Origin: an uncultured Prevotella sp.
Lineage (GTDB): Bacteria > Bacteroidota > Bacteroidia > Bacteroidales > Bacteroidaceae
DNA length: 49,166 bases
Assembly (NCBI GenBank): GCA_900557035.1
Contig: USRA01000005.1
Span: 1 to 49,166 of the forward strand
Direction of reading: 5' to 3'
A program made the translations under genes and the position numbers. The number at the start of each line of letters is the position of its first letter. Position 1 is the first letter of the stretch. Shown one piece after another: positions 24,469-33,095 of this stretch. The notes beneath the pieces were generated by a model. It was not told the DNA's origin, ran no database searches, and worked only from the letters and a program-made list of their open reading frames with translations.

Positions 24469-24509
24469 ATTGGTAGTGATTAGTTTGTTTATCACTAATC
24501 ACTACCAAT
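24469..24509. terminator. Long palindromic hairpin between nth and aroC
   Basis: A perfect 16-bp inverted repeat (24469-24484 with 24494-24509; core GGTAGTGATTAGT) with a 9-nt loop, between convergent genes, so it can act as a two-way terminator or block on read-through. A partial extra copy of GGTAGTGATTA lies at 24458-24468. It shares ACTAATCACT with the hairpin at 2999-3064. Confidence 0.7.
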
Positions 24510-24519
24510 TATTCACTAA

Positions 24520-25644
24520 TTAAATTTTTATAGTTTTATTCAAAAGATAATTATCCAGGATTACCATGGCAGCCATTGCCTCTACTACAGGTACGGCTCT
24601 TGGCAATACACATGGATCGTGGCGTCCGCGAGCTGTGAGTTTGGTAGGATTTCCTTCCAAATCTACTGTATCCTGTTCCATCAGGAGGGTAGCTACTGGT
24701 TTAAAGGCTACCCGGAAGTAGATATCCTGACCATTGCTCAATCCTCCCTGGATGCCACCGCTATGATTGCTCTTGGTCGTGATGCGAGCTGCAACGTCCT
24801 GATTGTTTGCTGCATCATCAGCAGCACCCATATTCTTGGCTTTAGGAACGAAGACGTCATTCTGTTCGCTTCCGCGAGCAGAAACTCCGGCGAATCCTTC
24901 TCCATATTCAAATCCTTTGACGGCATTGATGCCAAGCATGGCTGCCCCAAGCTGGGCATGAAGTTTGTCGAATTCCGGTTCTCCCAATCCTACAGGACAT
25001 CCCTTGATGACGCAGGTGATGATGCCTCCGATGGTATCACCATCAGCCTTGACCTGTGCGATGAGGTCTTCCATCTCCTTTGCCTTTGCCTGGTCTGGGC
25101 AACGAACGGGGTTGTCTTCGATGGTGTTGAGATCATATAGATGGTAATCTTTTTCCAGGGCGATGCTGCCAACCTGAGATGTATATGCCGTAATGCTGAC
25201 GCCGAGCTGGCGGAGTGCCAACTTGGCTAAGCCACCACCTACGCAGCGGGCGATGGTGATGCGTGCAGATGAACGGCCGCCACCGCGATGATCACGGATG
25301 CCATACTTCTCATTGTAAGTGAAGTCGGCATGGGATGGACGGAACAGACAGCGCATATTCTCATAATCCTGAGAATGCTGGTTCTGGTTGCGTACCTCAA
25401 AGCCGATAGGGGTTCCCGTAGATTTTCCCTCGAAAACACCACTTAGAAATTCTACCTGGTCTGCTTCCTTTCGTGCTGTAGTGATGTGACTTTGTCCAGG
25501 GCGACGACGGTTCAGTTCGCTCTGGATAAAGTCCATATCGATGTCGATACCTGCAGGAAAACCGTCGATGACGCCTCCTACAGCTATGCCATGACTCTCG
25601 CCAAATGTTGTGAGAGTGAAAAGATTGCCAAATGTATTCCTCAT
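24520..25644 (-). CDS. aroC: Chorismate synthase
   Basis: 374 residues. AroC makes chorismate from EPSP using reduced FMN, the last shikimate step and the branch point to aromatic amino acids, folate and menaquinone. Signature stretches are [18 protein letters not shown] at the start, [22 protein letters not shown] near 115, and [14 protein letters not shown] near 300. The start was set at ATG 25642-25644 (MRNTFGN); the TTG at 25650 two codons earlier is less likely. slyD lies upstream on the same strand with a 143-bp gap. Confidence 0.97.
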   Translation of the reverse strand: MRNTFGNLFTLTTFGESHGIAVGGVIDGFPAGIDIDMDFIQSELNRRRPGQSHITTARKEADQVEFLSGVFEGKSTGTPIGFEVRNQNQHSQDYENMRCLFRPSHADFTYNEKYGIRDHRGGGRSSARITIARCVGGGLAKLALRQLGVSITAYTSQVGSIALEKDYHLYDLNTIEDNPVRCPDQAKAKEMEDLIAQVKADGDTIGGIITCVIKGCPVGLGEPEFDKLHAQLGAAMLGINAVKGFEYGEGFAGVSARGSEQNDVFVPKAKNMGAADDAANNQDVAARITTKSNHSGGIQGGLSNGQDIYFRVAFKPVATLLMEQDTVDLEGNPTKLTARGRHDPCVLPRAVPVVEAMAAMVILDNYLLNKTIKI

Positions 25645-25738
25645 TGCCAAATATGATATGTTAAGGCTTGTTATCCCGATACAGGAGCTGGTTGCTGGAA
25701 GTAGATGTACCGGTAAGCCTCTGTGTTGATATGAAGAA

Positions 25739-25767
25739 CGGCTATCCCAATGGTATTGAGATAGCCG
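25739..25767 (-). terminator. Hairpin after slyD
   Basis: CGGCTATC (25739-25746) pairs with GATAGCCG (25760-25767). It lies 20 nt past the slyD stop on the minus strand. The tail is not T-rich, so termination here is only probable. Confidence 0.45.
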
Positions 25768-25787
25768 CTATCGTTTATTCTCAAATA

Positions 25788-26384
25788 TTACTTGTTGCAA
25801 TCGCAGCCGCCCTCGCAGTTGCCATCCTTGCAGTCACCGCCGCAGTTGTCGCAACCGCCGCCGCAACCACCAGCCTCGCCGCTGATGATCTGTGCCATCT
25901 TGGCAATTTCCTCTGCTGTTGCCTCGCGGCTCTCAAGAACCTGACCGCAGAAGTTAAGCTTCAAACCAGCCAATGGGTGGTTGAGGTCGCAAGTTACCTT
26001 CTCGTCTGTGATATTCTTGACTACAGCATTGAAGCGGTTGCCATCCTCGTTCTGCAATGGGATGATAGCACCTACCTGTACGTGCTGAGCGTCAAACTGT
26101 CCGTTGATAGTAAAGATCTGCTTGTCGAGGTCGATTACGCGCTCGTCATAGTGCAAACCATAAGCCTGCTCAGGCTCCAACTCGAAGTCGAACTCTTCGC
26201 CCTCAGCCAAATCAACTACCTTTTCCTCGAAAGCTGGCAAGGTTACACCCATACCGCTGATGAAGAAGAAAGGACGCTCATCTGTAGTCCGCTCAATCAG
26301 CATCTCTTCGCCGTTATCACCCTTTGTTACATCATACAATGCGTATGATACTCTAATAAACTTGTTTTTGTTGTTTGATTCCAT
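25788..26384 (-). CDS. slyD: SlyD-type FKBP peptidyl-prolyl isomerase
   Basis: 198 residues. The FKBP domain (about 10-75 and 130-155) flanks an insert-in-flap chaperone domain (76-128), the SlyD layout, with QAYGLHYDERVIDLD at the junction. It speeds prolyl bond rotation and acts as a folding helper. The C-terminal 25 residues are a Gly/Cys tail with seven Cys (174-196) that should bind metal ions such as nickel or zinc, the counterpart of the His/Cys-rich tail of E. coli SlyD, which serves hydrogenase nickel delivery. A 20-bp palindrome lies 67 bp upstream. Confidence 0.93.
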   Translation of the reverse strand: MESNNKNKFIRVSYALYDVTKGDNGEEMLIERTTDERPFFFISGMGVTLPAFEEKVVDLAEGEEFDFELEPEQAYGLHYDERVIDLDKQIFTINGQFDAQHVQVGAIIPLQNEDGNRFNAVVKNITDEKVTCDLNHPLAGLKLNFCGQVLESREATAEEIAKMAQIISGEAGGCGGGCDNCGGDCKDGNCEGGCDCNK

Positions 26385-26450
26385 TTTATTTATTCTTTTT
26401 ATTGTTTTCTATTTATAGTGCCATCTGTGGGCTATTTGATTTGATATATA

Positions 26451-26470
26451 TAATGTACGCGCGTACATTA
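26451..26470. promoter_or_regulatory. 20-bp perfect palindrome upstream of slyD
   Basis: TAATGTACGCGCGTACATTA, its own reverse complement, flanked by TATATA tracts. An identical copy lies at 37852-37871 upstream of the HD gene. Both are between minus-strand genes. It may be an operator or a repeat-element core. Confidence 0.75.
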
Positions 26471-26535
26471 ATATATAGTTTCTTTATACCTTGCTTTGCA
26501 GGTACTTTGTCCCAGTCTGATAGCCACTATTGTAG

Positions 26536-26820
26536 TTACTTCTTTCCAGTGCGCTTACGCTTCTTCATCTGCACGCTTTTCACCATTTCCATTCGCTCCA
26601 AATAGATAGGGCGCCATTTGTCGATGATGTCCTGCAATCCTTTGCTCTTGCGTGAAAGGTCTGCGTATTCCTCACTGTCAGTTTCGCCTGATTTCTTGAG
26701 TTCAAGCATTCTGGCGAGGAACTGTTTCTGATTCTCTTCAGCCGCTTTGAGCTGGTTTCCCAACTTTTCGAGGCTTTCGAGGAAGGCGAGTGCCTTGTCT
26801 ATATGATTTTGTTCTTCCAT
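26536..26820 (-). CDS. Predicted coiled-coil protein, 94 aa
   Basis: A small, highly charged protein, nearly all helical: MEEQNHIDKALAFLESLEKL, then a heptad-rich stretch (QLKAAEENQKQFLARMLELKK), and a basic end (MKKRKRTGKK). No family recognised. The start ATG at 26818-26820 was chosen; the frame runs upstream to 26853 through promoter sequence. A minus-strand TATCTTTG is at 26843-26850. Likely cytoplasmic; the basic tail could contact nucleic acid. Confidence 0.65.
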   Translation of the reverse strand: MEEQNHIDKALAFLESLEKLGNQLKAAEENQKQFLARMLELKKSGETDSEEYADLSRKSKGLQDIIDKWRPIYLERMEMVKSVQMKKRKRTGKK

Positions 26821-27131
26821 TGTTTCTATTGTAAATCTTCTGCAAAGATACAATAAATAATTGGGATATGGAAAAGAAATAGTAGAAATATTGGGGTTTT
26901 CGGAAAAAAAGATTCAGAGTGCTCATTTTCTATGCCTGGAAAATGGCAACTTGCCAGGCTTTTTCTTATAGTAGTTCTCGTTTGAAACGCAAATGTTACT
27001 GATATTGCAAAACAGCTTTCCTTTTGAATGTAAAAATAGGCGTTAGATAACGAAAAGTAGAAGAAAGAAGCCTTTTGGTGTTGATGTATGTCAAAAAAGA
27101 GGGCTTTTAGAGCATTTTTTTTCTTAAAATG
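26821..27131. other. Gap upstream of the 117-aa gene
   Basis: About 310 bp without a gene. It holds the minus-strand -7 box at 26843-26850 for the 94-aa gene and an orphan terminator-like hairpin, GCCTGG (26934-26939) with CCAGGC (26954-26959) plus a T-run, on the plus strand. No plus-strand gene precedes that hairpin, so it could end a short unannotated RNA. Confidence 0.5.
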
Positions 27132-27163
27132 TTTGCGTACACAACGGAAAGTTTGTATCTTTG
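27132..27163 (+). promoter_or_regulatory. Promoter of the 117-aa exported protein
   Basis: TTTG (27132-27135), 20-nt spacer, TATCTTTG (27156-27163). Transcription should start near 27170, giving a leader of about 120 nt that begins with a TGTCTT/AAGACA hairpin (27167-27184). Confidence 0.85.
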
Positions 27164-27288
27164 CAGTGTCTTAAAGAAAAGACATCAGGATAATGTTTAA
27201 CAAGAGTCCTTCTAGAGCCTCCTAGGTCATAAGAGAGGTAGGTTAAGTTCGGAAGATGACTCGTAAAGTAGAGAAAGGTAAAAAGATT

Positions 27289-27642
27289 ATGAAAAAGATT
27301 ATGATTTTGGCAGTAGCAATGTTCGCAATGGCAACAACTACTTTTGCAGCAGACGAGGCAACAAACGCAACAGCAGCTTTCAACATGAATGTAAAGATGG
27401 GTAGCTTGGCTAATGCATTGTCACTCAATATTGATCAGGCAGAGGCTGTAACTGATGTTCACAAGAACTTCACAGCTGATATGATGAATGCAGCAACTGC
27501 AGCAAAGGATGAGCGTGCAGGTATGATTGACAAGGCTGTCATTAAGGATCTTAAGTACATGCACAGCATCCTCAATGATTCTCAGTATCGCAAGTATGTG
27601 ATGCTTCTGAATGCAACACTTATGAATCGTGGTTTGAAGTAA
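27289..27642 (+). CDS. Small exported protein, 117 aa
   Basis: A signal peptide (MKKIMILAVAMFAMATTTFAA, cut after AFA-type site) gives a mature periplasmic or secreted protein of about 95 helical residues rich in Ala, Met and Asn. The end (LNDSQYRKYVMLLNATLMNRG) resembles the repeated -LT-EQ-RKY- style of small Bacteroidales exported proteins, but no named family was matched. The ATG at 27289 was chosen as start; an in-frame ATG at 27256 with GGAAG just before it could add 11 residues (MTRKVEKGKK). Strong promoter, long leader and terminator make it a single well-expressed gene. Confidence 0.75.
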   Translation: MKKIMILAVAMFAMATTTFAADEATNATAAFNMNVKMGSLANALSLNIDQAEAVTDVHKNFTADMMNAATAAKDERAGMIDKAVIKDLKYMHSILNDSQYRKYVMLLNATLMNRGLK

Positions 27643-27693
27643 TTCAATTCGGTTGAATTCTGAAAGGAAATTATAAGAGAGAGATATGAATGG

Positions 27694-27734
27694 ACTGCAG
27701 GTCGGACGAAAAGTCTGGCTTGCAGTTTTTTTTT
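27694..27734 (+). terminator. Intrinsic terminator of the 117-aa gene
   Basis: A 14-bp stem (27694-27707 with 27713-27726) with three G-U pairs and a T-run of nine. It sits 50 nt after the stop codon. Confidence 0.88.
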
Positions 27735-27876
27735 GTGTGTATAGGAGAGGGGGCAAATAGCAATAGGCTAAAGTGTCTGGCTCATCAGTTTTAGGTAGCC
27801 CAGCGCTTGTTCTGTGAATGCCCATGTAACGGGCATGTTTGGACCCGCTAGTGGGCACAGAGGGCACATTTTCTGT

Positions 27877-28329
27877 TTATTCTTTTAACAAGTCGTCAAG
27901 GAATTCATCGAGGTCGTGATCCAGGTTTTCCATCAGGTCACCACCCAGAATGATGGTATCATCGTCGGCAAGATAGAGTTCGCCGAGGTTTTCCTTGTCG
28001 TCATCTTCCAGCACGAAACTATATGGCTTCAGGATTCCGAGATGATCTGCAATCTCAGAATTCTTGCGCAAGGTGTCACGCAAAATCTTTGCCACCTCAT
28101 CATAGAAGTTCTCATCCTTGTTGTCTATCCATTGCTCAACTACGCAGCGAGTAATCTCTGTGTAGTCATCGTCAAAGGCTAGGAGTTCACCACTGTCTTG
28201 GGAAACTCTTACATGGATGTCGGTCAGCACGGTGTTTTCTTCATTTGAAGGTTGTGCTGGAAACTTTTGAGCTATCTTTTTAATAAAGCGCTCAACTTGC
28301 TGAATTGTCATCTGCTCTGTTATTTCCAT
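27877..28329 (-). CDS. Acidic hypothetical protein, 150 aa
   Basis: Strongly acidic, no signal peptide, no membrane helix: likely cytosolic. It begins MEITEQMTIQQVERFIKKIAQKF and ends with a run of acidic turns (EDDDKENLGELYLADDDTII, HDLDEFLDDLLKE). No family was recognised. The ATG at 28327-28329 fits the promoter at 28387-28417; codons further upstream belong to the leader. Confidence 0.7.
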   Translation of the reverse strand: MEITEQMTIQQVERFIKKIAQKFPAQPSNEENTVLTDIHVRVSQDSGELLAFDDDYTEITRCVVEQWIDNKDENFYDEVAKILRDTLRKNSEIADHLGILKPYSFVLEDDDKENLGELYLADDDTIILGGDLMENLDHDLDEFLDDLLKE

Positions 28330-28386
28330 AATCTTAGTGTTTTCGTGCCTCGACACGCTAGGTGTTGTTGGCTTTCTTGTTTTTTG

Positions 28387-28417
28387 CAAAGGTACACAAA
28401 AAAATGATATAAACAAA
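28387..28417 (-). promoter_or_regulatory. Promoter of the acidic 150-aa protein
   Basis: Minus strand: TTTG (28414-28417), 19-nt spacer, TACCTTTG (28387-28394). The leader is about 50 nt. Confidence 0.75.
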
Positions 28418-28548
28418 GAAGATGGCGAGAAATTTATTAAAAACCTATTTTAATACGTTTATTTTAGCGTTTTTCTTTGTTTTTATAGCCTGAAATGTAA
28501 CATAGAAAACGTTTACGTTTCTTTTAATTAAATAATCTGGTGATTTTG

Positions 28549-28579
28549 TTTGTCATTTATAAATAATATATTATCTTTG
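28549..28579 (+). promoter_or_regulatory. Promoter of the rseC-rnf operon
   Basis: TTTG (28549-28552), 19-nt spacer, TATCTTTG (28572-28579). It precedes a leader of about 95 nt that contains a 6-codon open frame (MNKIWK, 28665-28685) whose TGA overlaps the rseC ATG. The upstream part (28418-28548) is AT-rich with three ACGTTT words; nothing else was recognised there. Confidence 0.8.
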
Positions 28580-28681
28580 CAAACAAATTAGAATTGCTAA
28601 CTCGACTTTGCAATAAGCCACTTTAAAATAAGTGCTCTTGTGTAGGAGAGGAAAGGCTAACCTTATGAACAAGATTTGGAA

Positions 28682-29101
28682 ATGAGTAATAAAATTAAGC
28701 ATAATGGAGTAGTGGATGGAGTAGAAGATGGCTGTGTGCGCGTGCGCATCCTGCAGTCATCTGCGTGCAGTGCCTGTAAGGTGGCTGCGCATTGCAATAC
28801 TTCTGAAACGAAAGAAAAGATTATCGAGGTGCAGGTTGCTGATGCTGTCAAGTATCAGCTGGGTGACTCTGTTGTCGTGGTGGCAGATACGGCTGTTGGC
28901 TTCCGCGCCAGCTTGTATGGCTATTTGCTTCCTCTGGTCCTGATGGTTGTGGCTTTGGTTGCCGTACTGAAGATTACGCAATCAGAGGGATATGCCGCTG
29001 TGTCTGCCTTGGGGATATTGATACCTTATTATATAGGGCTTTATCTCTTGAGAAACAAACTACGAAACAAATTAAGCTTTAGTCTTGAACCCTGCTGCTA
29101 G
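28682..29101 (+). CDS. rseC: RseC/MucC-family membrane protein
   Basis: 139 residues. The N-terminal domain has clustered Cys (Cys29, Cys32, Cys38 in SACSACKVAAHC), and two membrane helices follow (about 73-92 and 98-117). RseC-family proteins are tied to the SoxR-reducing/Rnf system and, in Bacteroidota, sit at the head of the rnf operon; the Cys cluster may hold iron-sulfur or metal. The start ATG at 28682 was chosen; a TTG two codons upstream is in frame. It lies 89 bp before rnfB. Confidence 0.88.
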   Translation: MSNKIKHNGVVDGVEDGCVRVRILQSSACSACKVAAHCNTSETKEKIIEVQVADAVKYQLGDSVVVVADTAVGFRASLYGYLLPLVLMVVALVAVLKITQSEGYAAVSALGILIPYYIGLYLLRNKLRNKLSFSLEPCC

Positions 29102-29190
29102 AATGATTTTCCTGCTTTTCAGGCTCGAATACAAGATGTTGGCTGATATAGAAATAACTAGAAATATTAACAAAACAAATACAAACTATT

Positions 29191-30033
29191 ATGGATTTAA
29201 TTTTGAGTGCTGTCTTGGTACTCGGTGCCATTGCGCTGATAGCAGCGCTGGTACTTTTCGGGGTATCCAAGAAGTTTGCCGTTGAAGAAGACCCTCGATT
29301 GGGACAGGTGGGAGAACTCCTTCCTGGTGCCAACTGCGGTGGTTGCGGTTTTGCCGGATGTTCCGGTATGGCTGCAGCGCTGGTCAAGGGTGCTGATGTT
29401 GGTAGCATCGACGGACTGATGTGTCCTGTGGGTGGTGCCGACGTGATGGGCAAGGTGGCTGATCTCCTTGGTTTGGCTGTGGCTAACACAGAGGCTAAGG
29501 TGGCAGTGGTTCGTTGTAATGGCTCTTGCGAGCATCGTCCTCGCATTGCTGAGTATGATGGTTTGCACACTTGTGCTGCCATGAACTCCTGTGGTGCAGG
29601 TGAAACCGGCTGCGGATTCGGCTGCCTGGGTTGTGGTGATTGCGTGGCTGCCTGCCAGTTTGGTGCCATCTCTATCAATCCAGAGACGGGGCTTCCTGAG
29701 GTAGATGAGGAGAAGTGTGCGGGGTGTGGTGCTTGCGCCAAGGCTTGTCCACGTCACATCATCGAGCTTCGCAAGAAGGGGCCTAAGGGTCGCCGTGTTT
29801 ATGTGCAGTGTGTAAATCACGACAAGGGCGCTGTGGCTAAGAAGGCTTGTAGTGTTGCTTGCATTGGATGCGGTAAGTGTCAGAAAGTCTGCAAGTTTGA
29901 TGCTATCACCATCGAAAACAATGTGGCTTATGTCGATTTCAACAAGTGCCGCATGTGTACCAAGTGTGTTGACGAATGCCCAACAGGTGCTCTCGTAAAA
30001 GTAAATTTCCCAGTTAAGAAAAAGGAGGAATAA
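29191..30033 (+). CDS. rnfB: RNF complex subunit B (ferredoxin-like)
   Basis: 280 residues, longer than the 192-residue E. coli RsxB because of additional ferredoxin-like modules. Residues 4-25 form the membrane anchor. The first cluster domain has GANCGGCGFAGCSG (Cys49, 52, 57). Four-Cys ferredoxin motifs follow around 141-155, 176-186, 224-234 and 253-263. RnfB accepts electrons from reduced ferredoxin and passes them on to the complex, which reduces NAD and pumps Na+ or H+. rnfC begins 3 bp after its stop. Confidence 0.96.
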   Translation: MDLILSAVLVLGAIALIAALVLFGVSKKFAVEEDPRLGQVGELLPGANCGGCGFAGCSGMAAALVKGADVGSIDGLMCPVGGADVMGKVADLLGLAVANTEAKVAVVRCNGSCEHRPRIAEYDGLHTCAAMNSCGAGETGCGFGCLGCGDCVAACQFGAISINPETGLPEVDEEKCAGCGACAKACPRHIIELRKKGPKGRRVYVQCVNHDKGAVAKKACSVACIGCGKCQKVCKFDAITIENNVAYVDFNKCRMCTKCVDECPTGALVKVNFPVKKKEE

Positions 30034-30035
30034 TC

Positions 30036-31388
30036 ATGAATTTGAGAACTTTTAGAATTGGTGGAGTTCACCCAGAAGAGAATAAGATTACTGCCGAGAT
30101 GGCTACTCAGGTAGCTCCTCTCCCTAAGCAGGCTATTTTCCCACTTGGTCAGCACATCGGTGCTCCTGCCAAGCCTGTGGTTGCCAAGGGCGACAAGGTG
30201 AAGGTGGGTACACTCATCGCTGAGGCGGGTGGTTTTGTGAGTGCTCCTATTTACACTTCCGTTTCTGGAACCGTGTTCAAGGTAGATACATCTATTGATG
30301 CTACCGGTTATCGCAAGCCTTGCATTATCATTAATGTAGAGGGCGACGAGTGGGAGGAGAGCATCGACCGCTCTGATAAGCTCGAGACTCTGGAGGCTCA
30401 TGCTGAGTTGACTCCAGAAGAGATAGTCAACCGTATCAAGATGGCTGGTGTCACTGGTATGGGTGGTGCCGGTTTCCCAACCTTCATCAAGCTTTGTCCT
30501 CCTCCAGGAGCCAAGGCTGAGTGCGTCATCATCAACGGTGTAGAATGTGAGCCTTATATCACAGCCGACTATCGCCTGATGATGGAGCATGCTGATGAGA
30601 TTCTCGTTGGCTTGAACCTTCTGATGAAGGCGGCTAAGGTAGAGAAGGGCTACATCGGTATCGAGGACAACAAGCCTGCTGCCATCAAACTCTTCGAGGA
30701 AAAGACAGCCAATGACTCCCGTATCGAGATTGTACCTCTGGCTAAAAAGTACCCTCAGGGTGGTGAGAAGCAGCTGGTGGATGCCGTTATCCGCCGTCAG
30801 GTTCCTGCTCCTCCAGCTATCCCAGTCAACGTTGGAGCAATTGTTCAGAATGTAGGTACTGCTTTTGCTGTTTATCAGGCAGTTATGAAGAACAAACCTC
30901 TCTTCGAACGCTATACCACCGTTACCGGTAAGCAGGTGAAGAACCCAGGCAACTTCCTCGTGCGTATGGGAACCCCATTCTCTCAGATGATTGAGAACTG
31001 TGGCGGTTTGCCTGAGGGCGACAACAAGGTATTGGCTGGTGGTCCGATGATGGGTAAGGCTGTAATCAGTCTCGATGTTCCTGTAACTAAGGGTACCAAC
31101 TCCATCACCGTACTGACCGATGCCGATGCTCATCGCAAGAAGGCTCAGCCATGTATCCGCTGTGCCAAGTGTGTGGATGTCTGCCCAATGGGCTTGGAGC
31201 CATACTTGCTTGCTACGCTGAGCGTAGTGAAGGATTATGAGCGCCTGGAGGCAGAGGAGGTAACCTCCTGCATTGCCTGCGGTTCATGCCAGTTCACCTG
31301 TCCATCTCATCGTCCTATCCTCGATAACATCATCAATGGTAAGGCAGCGGTAATGGGCATCATCAGAGCACGAAGTGCCAAGAAATAA
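30036..31388 (+). CDS. rnfC: RNF complex subunit C (NADH-binding)
   Basis: 450 residues. The N-terminal part is barrel-sandwich-like, followed by the flavin/NADH-binding region with GVTGMGGAGFPTFIKL and the VIINGVECEPYITAD motif. Two 4Fe-4S motifs are near the end: CIRCAKCVDVCP and CIACGSCQFTCP. RnfC is the peripheral subunit on the cytoplasmic face that exchanges electrons with NAD(H). It starts 3 bp after rnfB, so coupled translation is likely. Confidence 0.97.
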   Translation: MNLRTFRIGGVHPEENKITAEMATQVAPLPKQAIFPLGQHIGAPAKPVVAKGDKVKVGTLIAEAGGFVSAPIYTSVSGTVFKVDTSIDATGYRKPCIIINVEGDEWEESIDRSDKLETLEAHAELTPEEIVNRIKMAGVTGMGGAGFPTFIKLCPPPGAKAECVIINGVECEPYITADYRLMMEHADEILVGLNLLMKAAKVEKGYIGIEDNKPAAIKLFEEKTANDSRIEIVPLAKKYPQGGEKQLVDAVIRRQVPAPPAIPVNVGAIVQNVGTAFAVYQAVMKNKPLFERYTTVTGKQVKNPGNFLVRMGTPFSQMIENCGGLPEGDNKVLAGGPMMGKAVISLDVPVTKGTNSITVLTDADAHRKKAQPCIRCAKCVDVCPMGLEPYLLATLSVVKDYERLEAEEVTSCIACGSCQFTCPSHRPILDNIINGKAAVMGIIRARSAKK

Positions 31389-31429
31389 AGAATAAAAGTA
31401 AAAACAAACCAAATACTTGATTAAGTAAA

Positions 31430-32431
31430 ATGGGAAAATTAATCGTTTCATTATCGCCACACGCTCATGGAAATGAGAGCGTAGAGAAGAACATGTACGG
31501 AGTGATTATCGCTCTCGTGCCTGCCATCCTCGCATCTTTCTATTTCTTCGGCTTGGGTTCAGCAGTCGTTCTGCTCACCTCTGTGGCAGCCTGCGTCTTC
31601 TTTGAGTGGGCAATTACAAAATATCTCCTGAAGGAGGAGACCAGCTTGCTCGATGGTTCTGCCATCATTACCGGTCTCTTGCTCGGCATGAACTTGCCAA
31701 GTAACCTTCCTCTCTGGATCATCATCATCGGTGCCCTGTTTGCCATCGGTGTAGGTAAGATGAGCTTCGGCGGTCTGGGTAACAATCCTTTCAATCCTGC
31801 TTTGGTAGGCCGTTGCTTCCTGCTAGTCAGCTTCCCTGCACAGATGACTTCATGGCCAGTGGCTGGACAGATGCTCAGCTATACCGATGCAACAACTGGT
31901 GCTACACCGCTGGCTATCATGAAGACAGCCATCAAGACAGGTGATGCTTCTTTCCTGAACCAGTTGCCTGATTCCATGAGTCTGCTCTTCGGTGCTACTG
32001 GCGATACTTTAGGAGCCGGTACAACCGGTGAGGTTTGTGCATTTGCCCTGTTGCTCGGTTTGGCTTATATGCTCTGGAAGAAGGTTATTACCTGGCATAT
32101 TCCAGTCAGCATCATCGCTACCGTATTCGTTTTCAGCGGTTTGATGCATTTGGCTAATCCTGTTTATGCCAATCCTCTGGCAGTCATCTTCAGTGGTGGT
32201 CTGATGCTCGGTGCCATCTTTATGGCAACTGATTATGTAACATCACCAATGACTCACAAGGGTATGCTCATCTACGGTGTCTGCATCGGTCTTCTCACCG
32301 TCATCATCCGTAACTGGGGTAGCTATCCAGAAGGTATGTCGTTCGCCATTCTTATCATGAATGCGTTCACACCTCTTATTAACACATACGTTAAACCAAA
32401 GCGCTTCGGTGAGAAGCCTGCTAAGAAATAA
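31430..32431 (+). CDS. rnfD: RNF complex subunit D
   Basis: 333 residues, about ten membrane helices, homologous to NqrB. Its covalent FMN site is TTGATPL, with the flavin on Thr159. It is part of the ion-pumping core. It lies between rnfC (41-bp gap) and rnfG (13 bp). Confidence 0.97.
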   Translation: MGKLIVSLSPHAHGNESVEKNMYGVIIALVPAILASFYFFGLGSAVVLLTSVAACVFFEWAITKYLLKEETSLLDGSAIITGLLLGMNLPSNLPLWIIIIGALFAIGVGKMSFGGLGNNPFNPALVGRCFLLVSFPAQMTSWPVAGQMLSYTDATTGATPLAIMKTAIKTGDASFLNQLPDSMSLLFGATGDTLGAGTTGEVCAFALLLGLAYMLWKKVITWHIPVSIIATVFVFSGLMHLANPVYANPLAVIFSGGLMLGAIFMATDYVTSPMTHKGMLIYGVCIGLLTVIIRNWGSYPEGMSFAILIMNAFTPLINTYVKPKRFGEKPAKK

Positions 32432-32444
32432 GGAGGACAGAGAC

Positions 32445-33089
32445 ATGCAGAAATTAGAATCATCATTAAAGAACATGGTTTTGGTGCTCGTAGGTGTAGC
32501 GCTCGTAGTGGGTGCTGTGCTGGCTTGTATCAACAACCTTACTTCAGGTCCTATTGCGGAGAAGGCAGCACAGAGTCTGGCTACCGGTATCAAGAGCGTG
32601 ATGGGTACTGAAGACCTCCAGGTGGCTGAGCCGGAAGAGGTGAAGCAGGAGTTTGGCGGCAAGGAGTTTACCTTCATCCTCCACAAGTGCTCTGACAAGA
32701 GCGGCAAGGAGTTGGGTGCTGCCGTAGAGAGTACTACCGGTGGTTTCGGTGGCGACTTGAAGGTGCTCGTAGGTTTCGATACCGAGGGCAAGATTATGGG
32801 TTACACCATCCTGCAGGCTTCAGAGACCCCAGGTCTGGGTGCCAAGGCAACCACCTGGTTCCAGAAAGACGGAAAGGGTAGCATCATTGGTATGACTCCT
32901 AAGGATGGCGACCTCCACGTAAGCAAGGACGATAAGGGTGGCAATGCAGTAGATGCCATCACCGCATCAACCATCACCAGCCGTGCCTTCCTCAAGGCTA
33001 TCAATCAGGCTTACGCTGCCTATGCAGGTAAGAATGTAGATGGCGAGAGCGGTGCATCTAAAGTTGAACATAACGAAAAGAAAGGATAA
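32445..33089 (+). CDS. rnfG: RNF complex subunit G (FMN-binding)
   Basis: 214 residues with one N-terminal membrane helix (about 9-30) and a periplasmic FMN-binding domain. The flavin attachment motif is DAITASTITS, with FMN expected on Thr176. A GGAGG sequence at 32432-32436 lies 8 nt before the ATG at 32445, an unusually strong Shine-Dalgarno for this genome. Upstream in-frame codons lie inside rnfD and were not used. Confidence 0.96.
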   Translation: MQKLESSLKNMVLVLVGVALVVGAVLACINNLTSGPIAEKAAQSLATGIKSVMGTEDLQVAEPEEVKQEFGGKEFTFILHKCSDKSGKELGAAVESTTGGFGGDLKVLVGFDTEGKIMGYTILQASETPGLGAKATTWFQKDGKGSIIGMTPKDGDLHVSKDDKGGNAVDAITASTITSRAFLKAINQAYAAYAGKNVDGESGASKVEHNEKKG

Positions 33090-33095
33090 GCCGAT

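Noticed and set aside
26934..26965. Terminator of a plus-strand gene
   Set aside because: No plus-strand gene lies upstream within reach; kept only as an orphan hairpin.
29928..31133. 401-residue open frame antisense to rnfC
   Set aside because: Shadow; no promoter or conserved motif.
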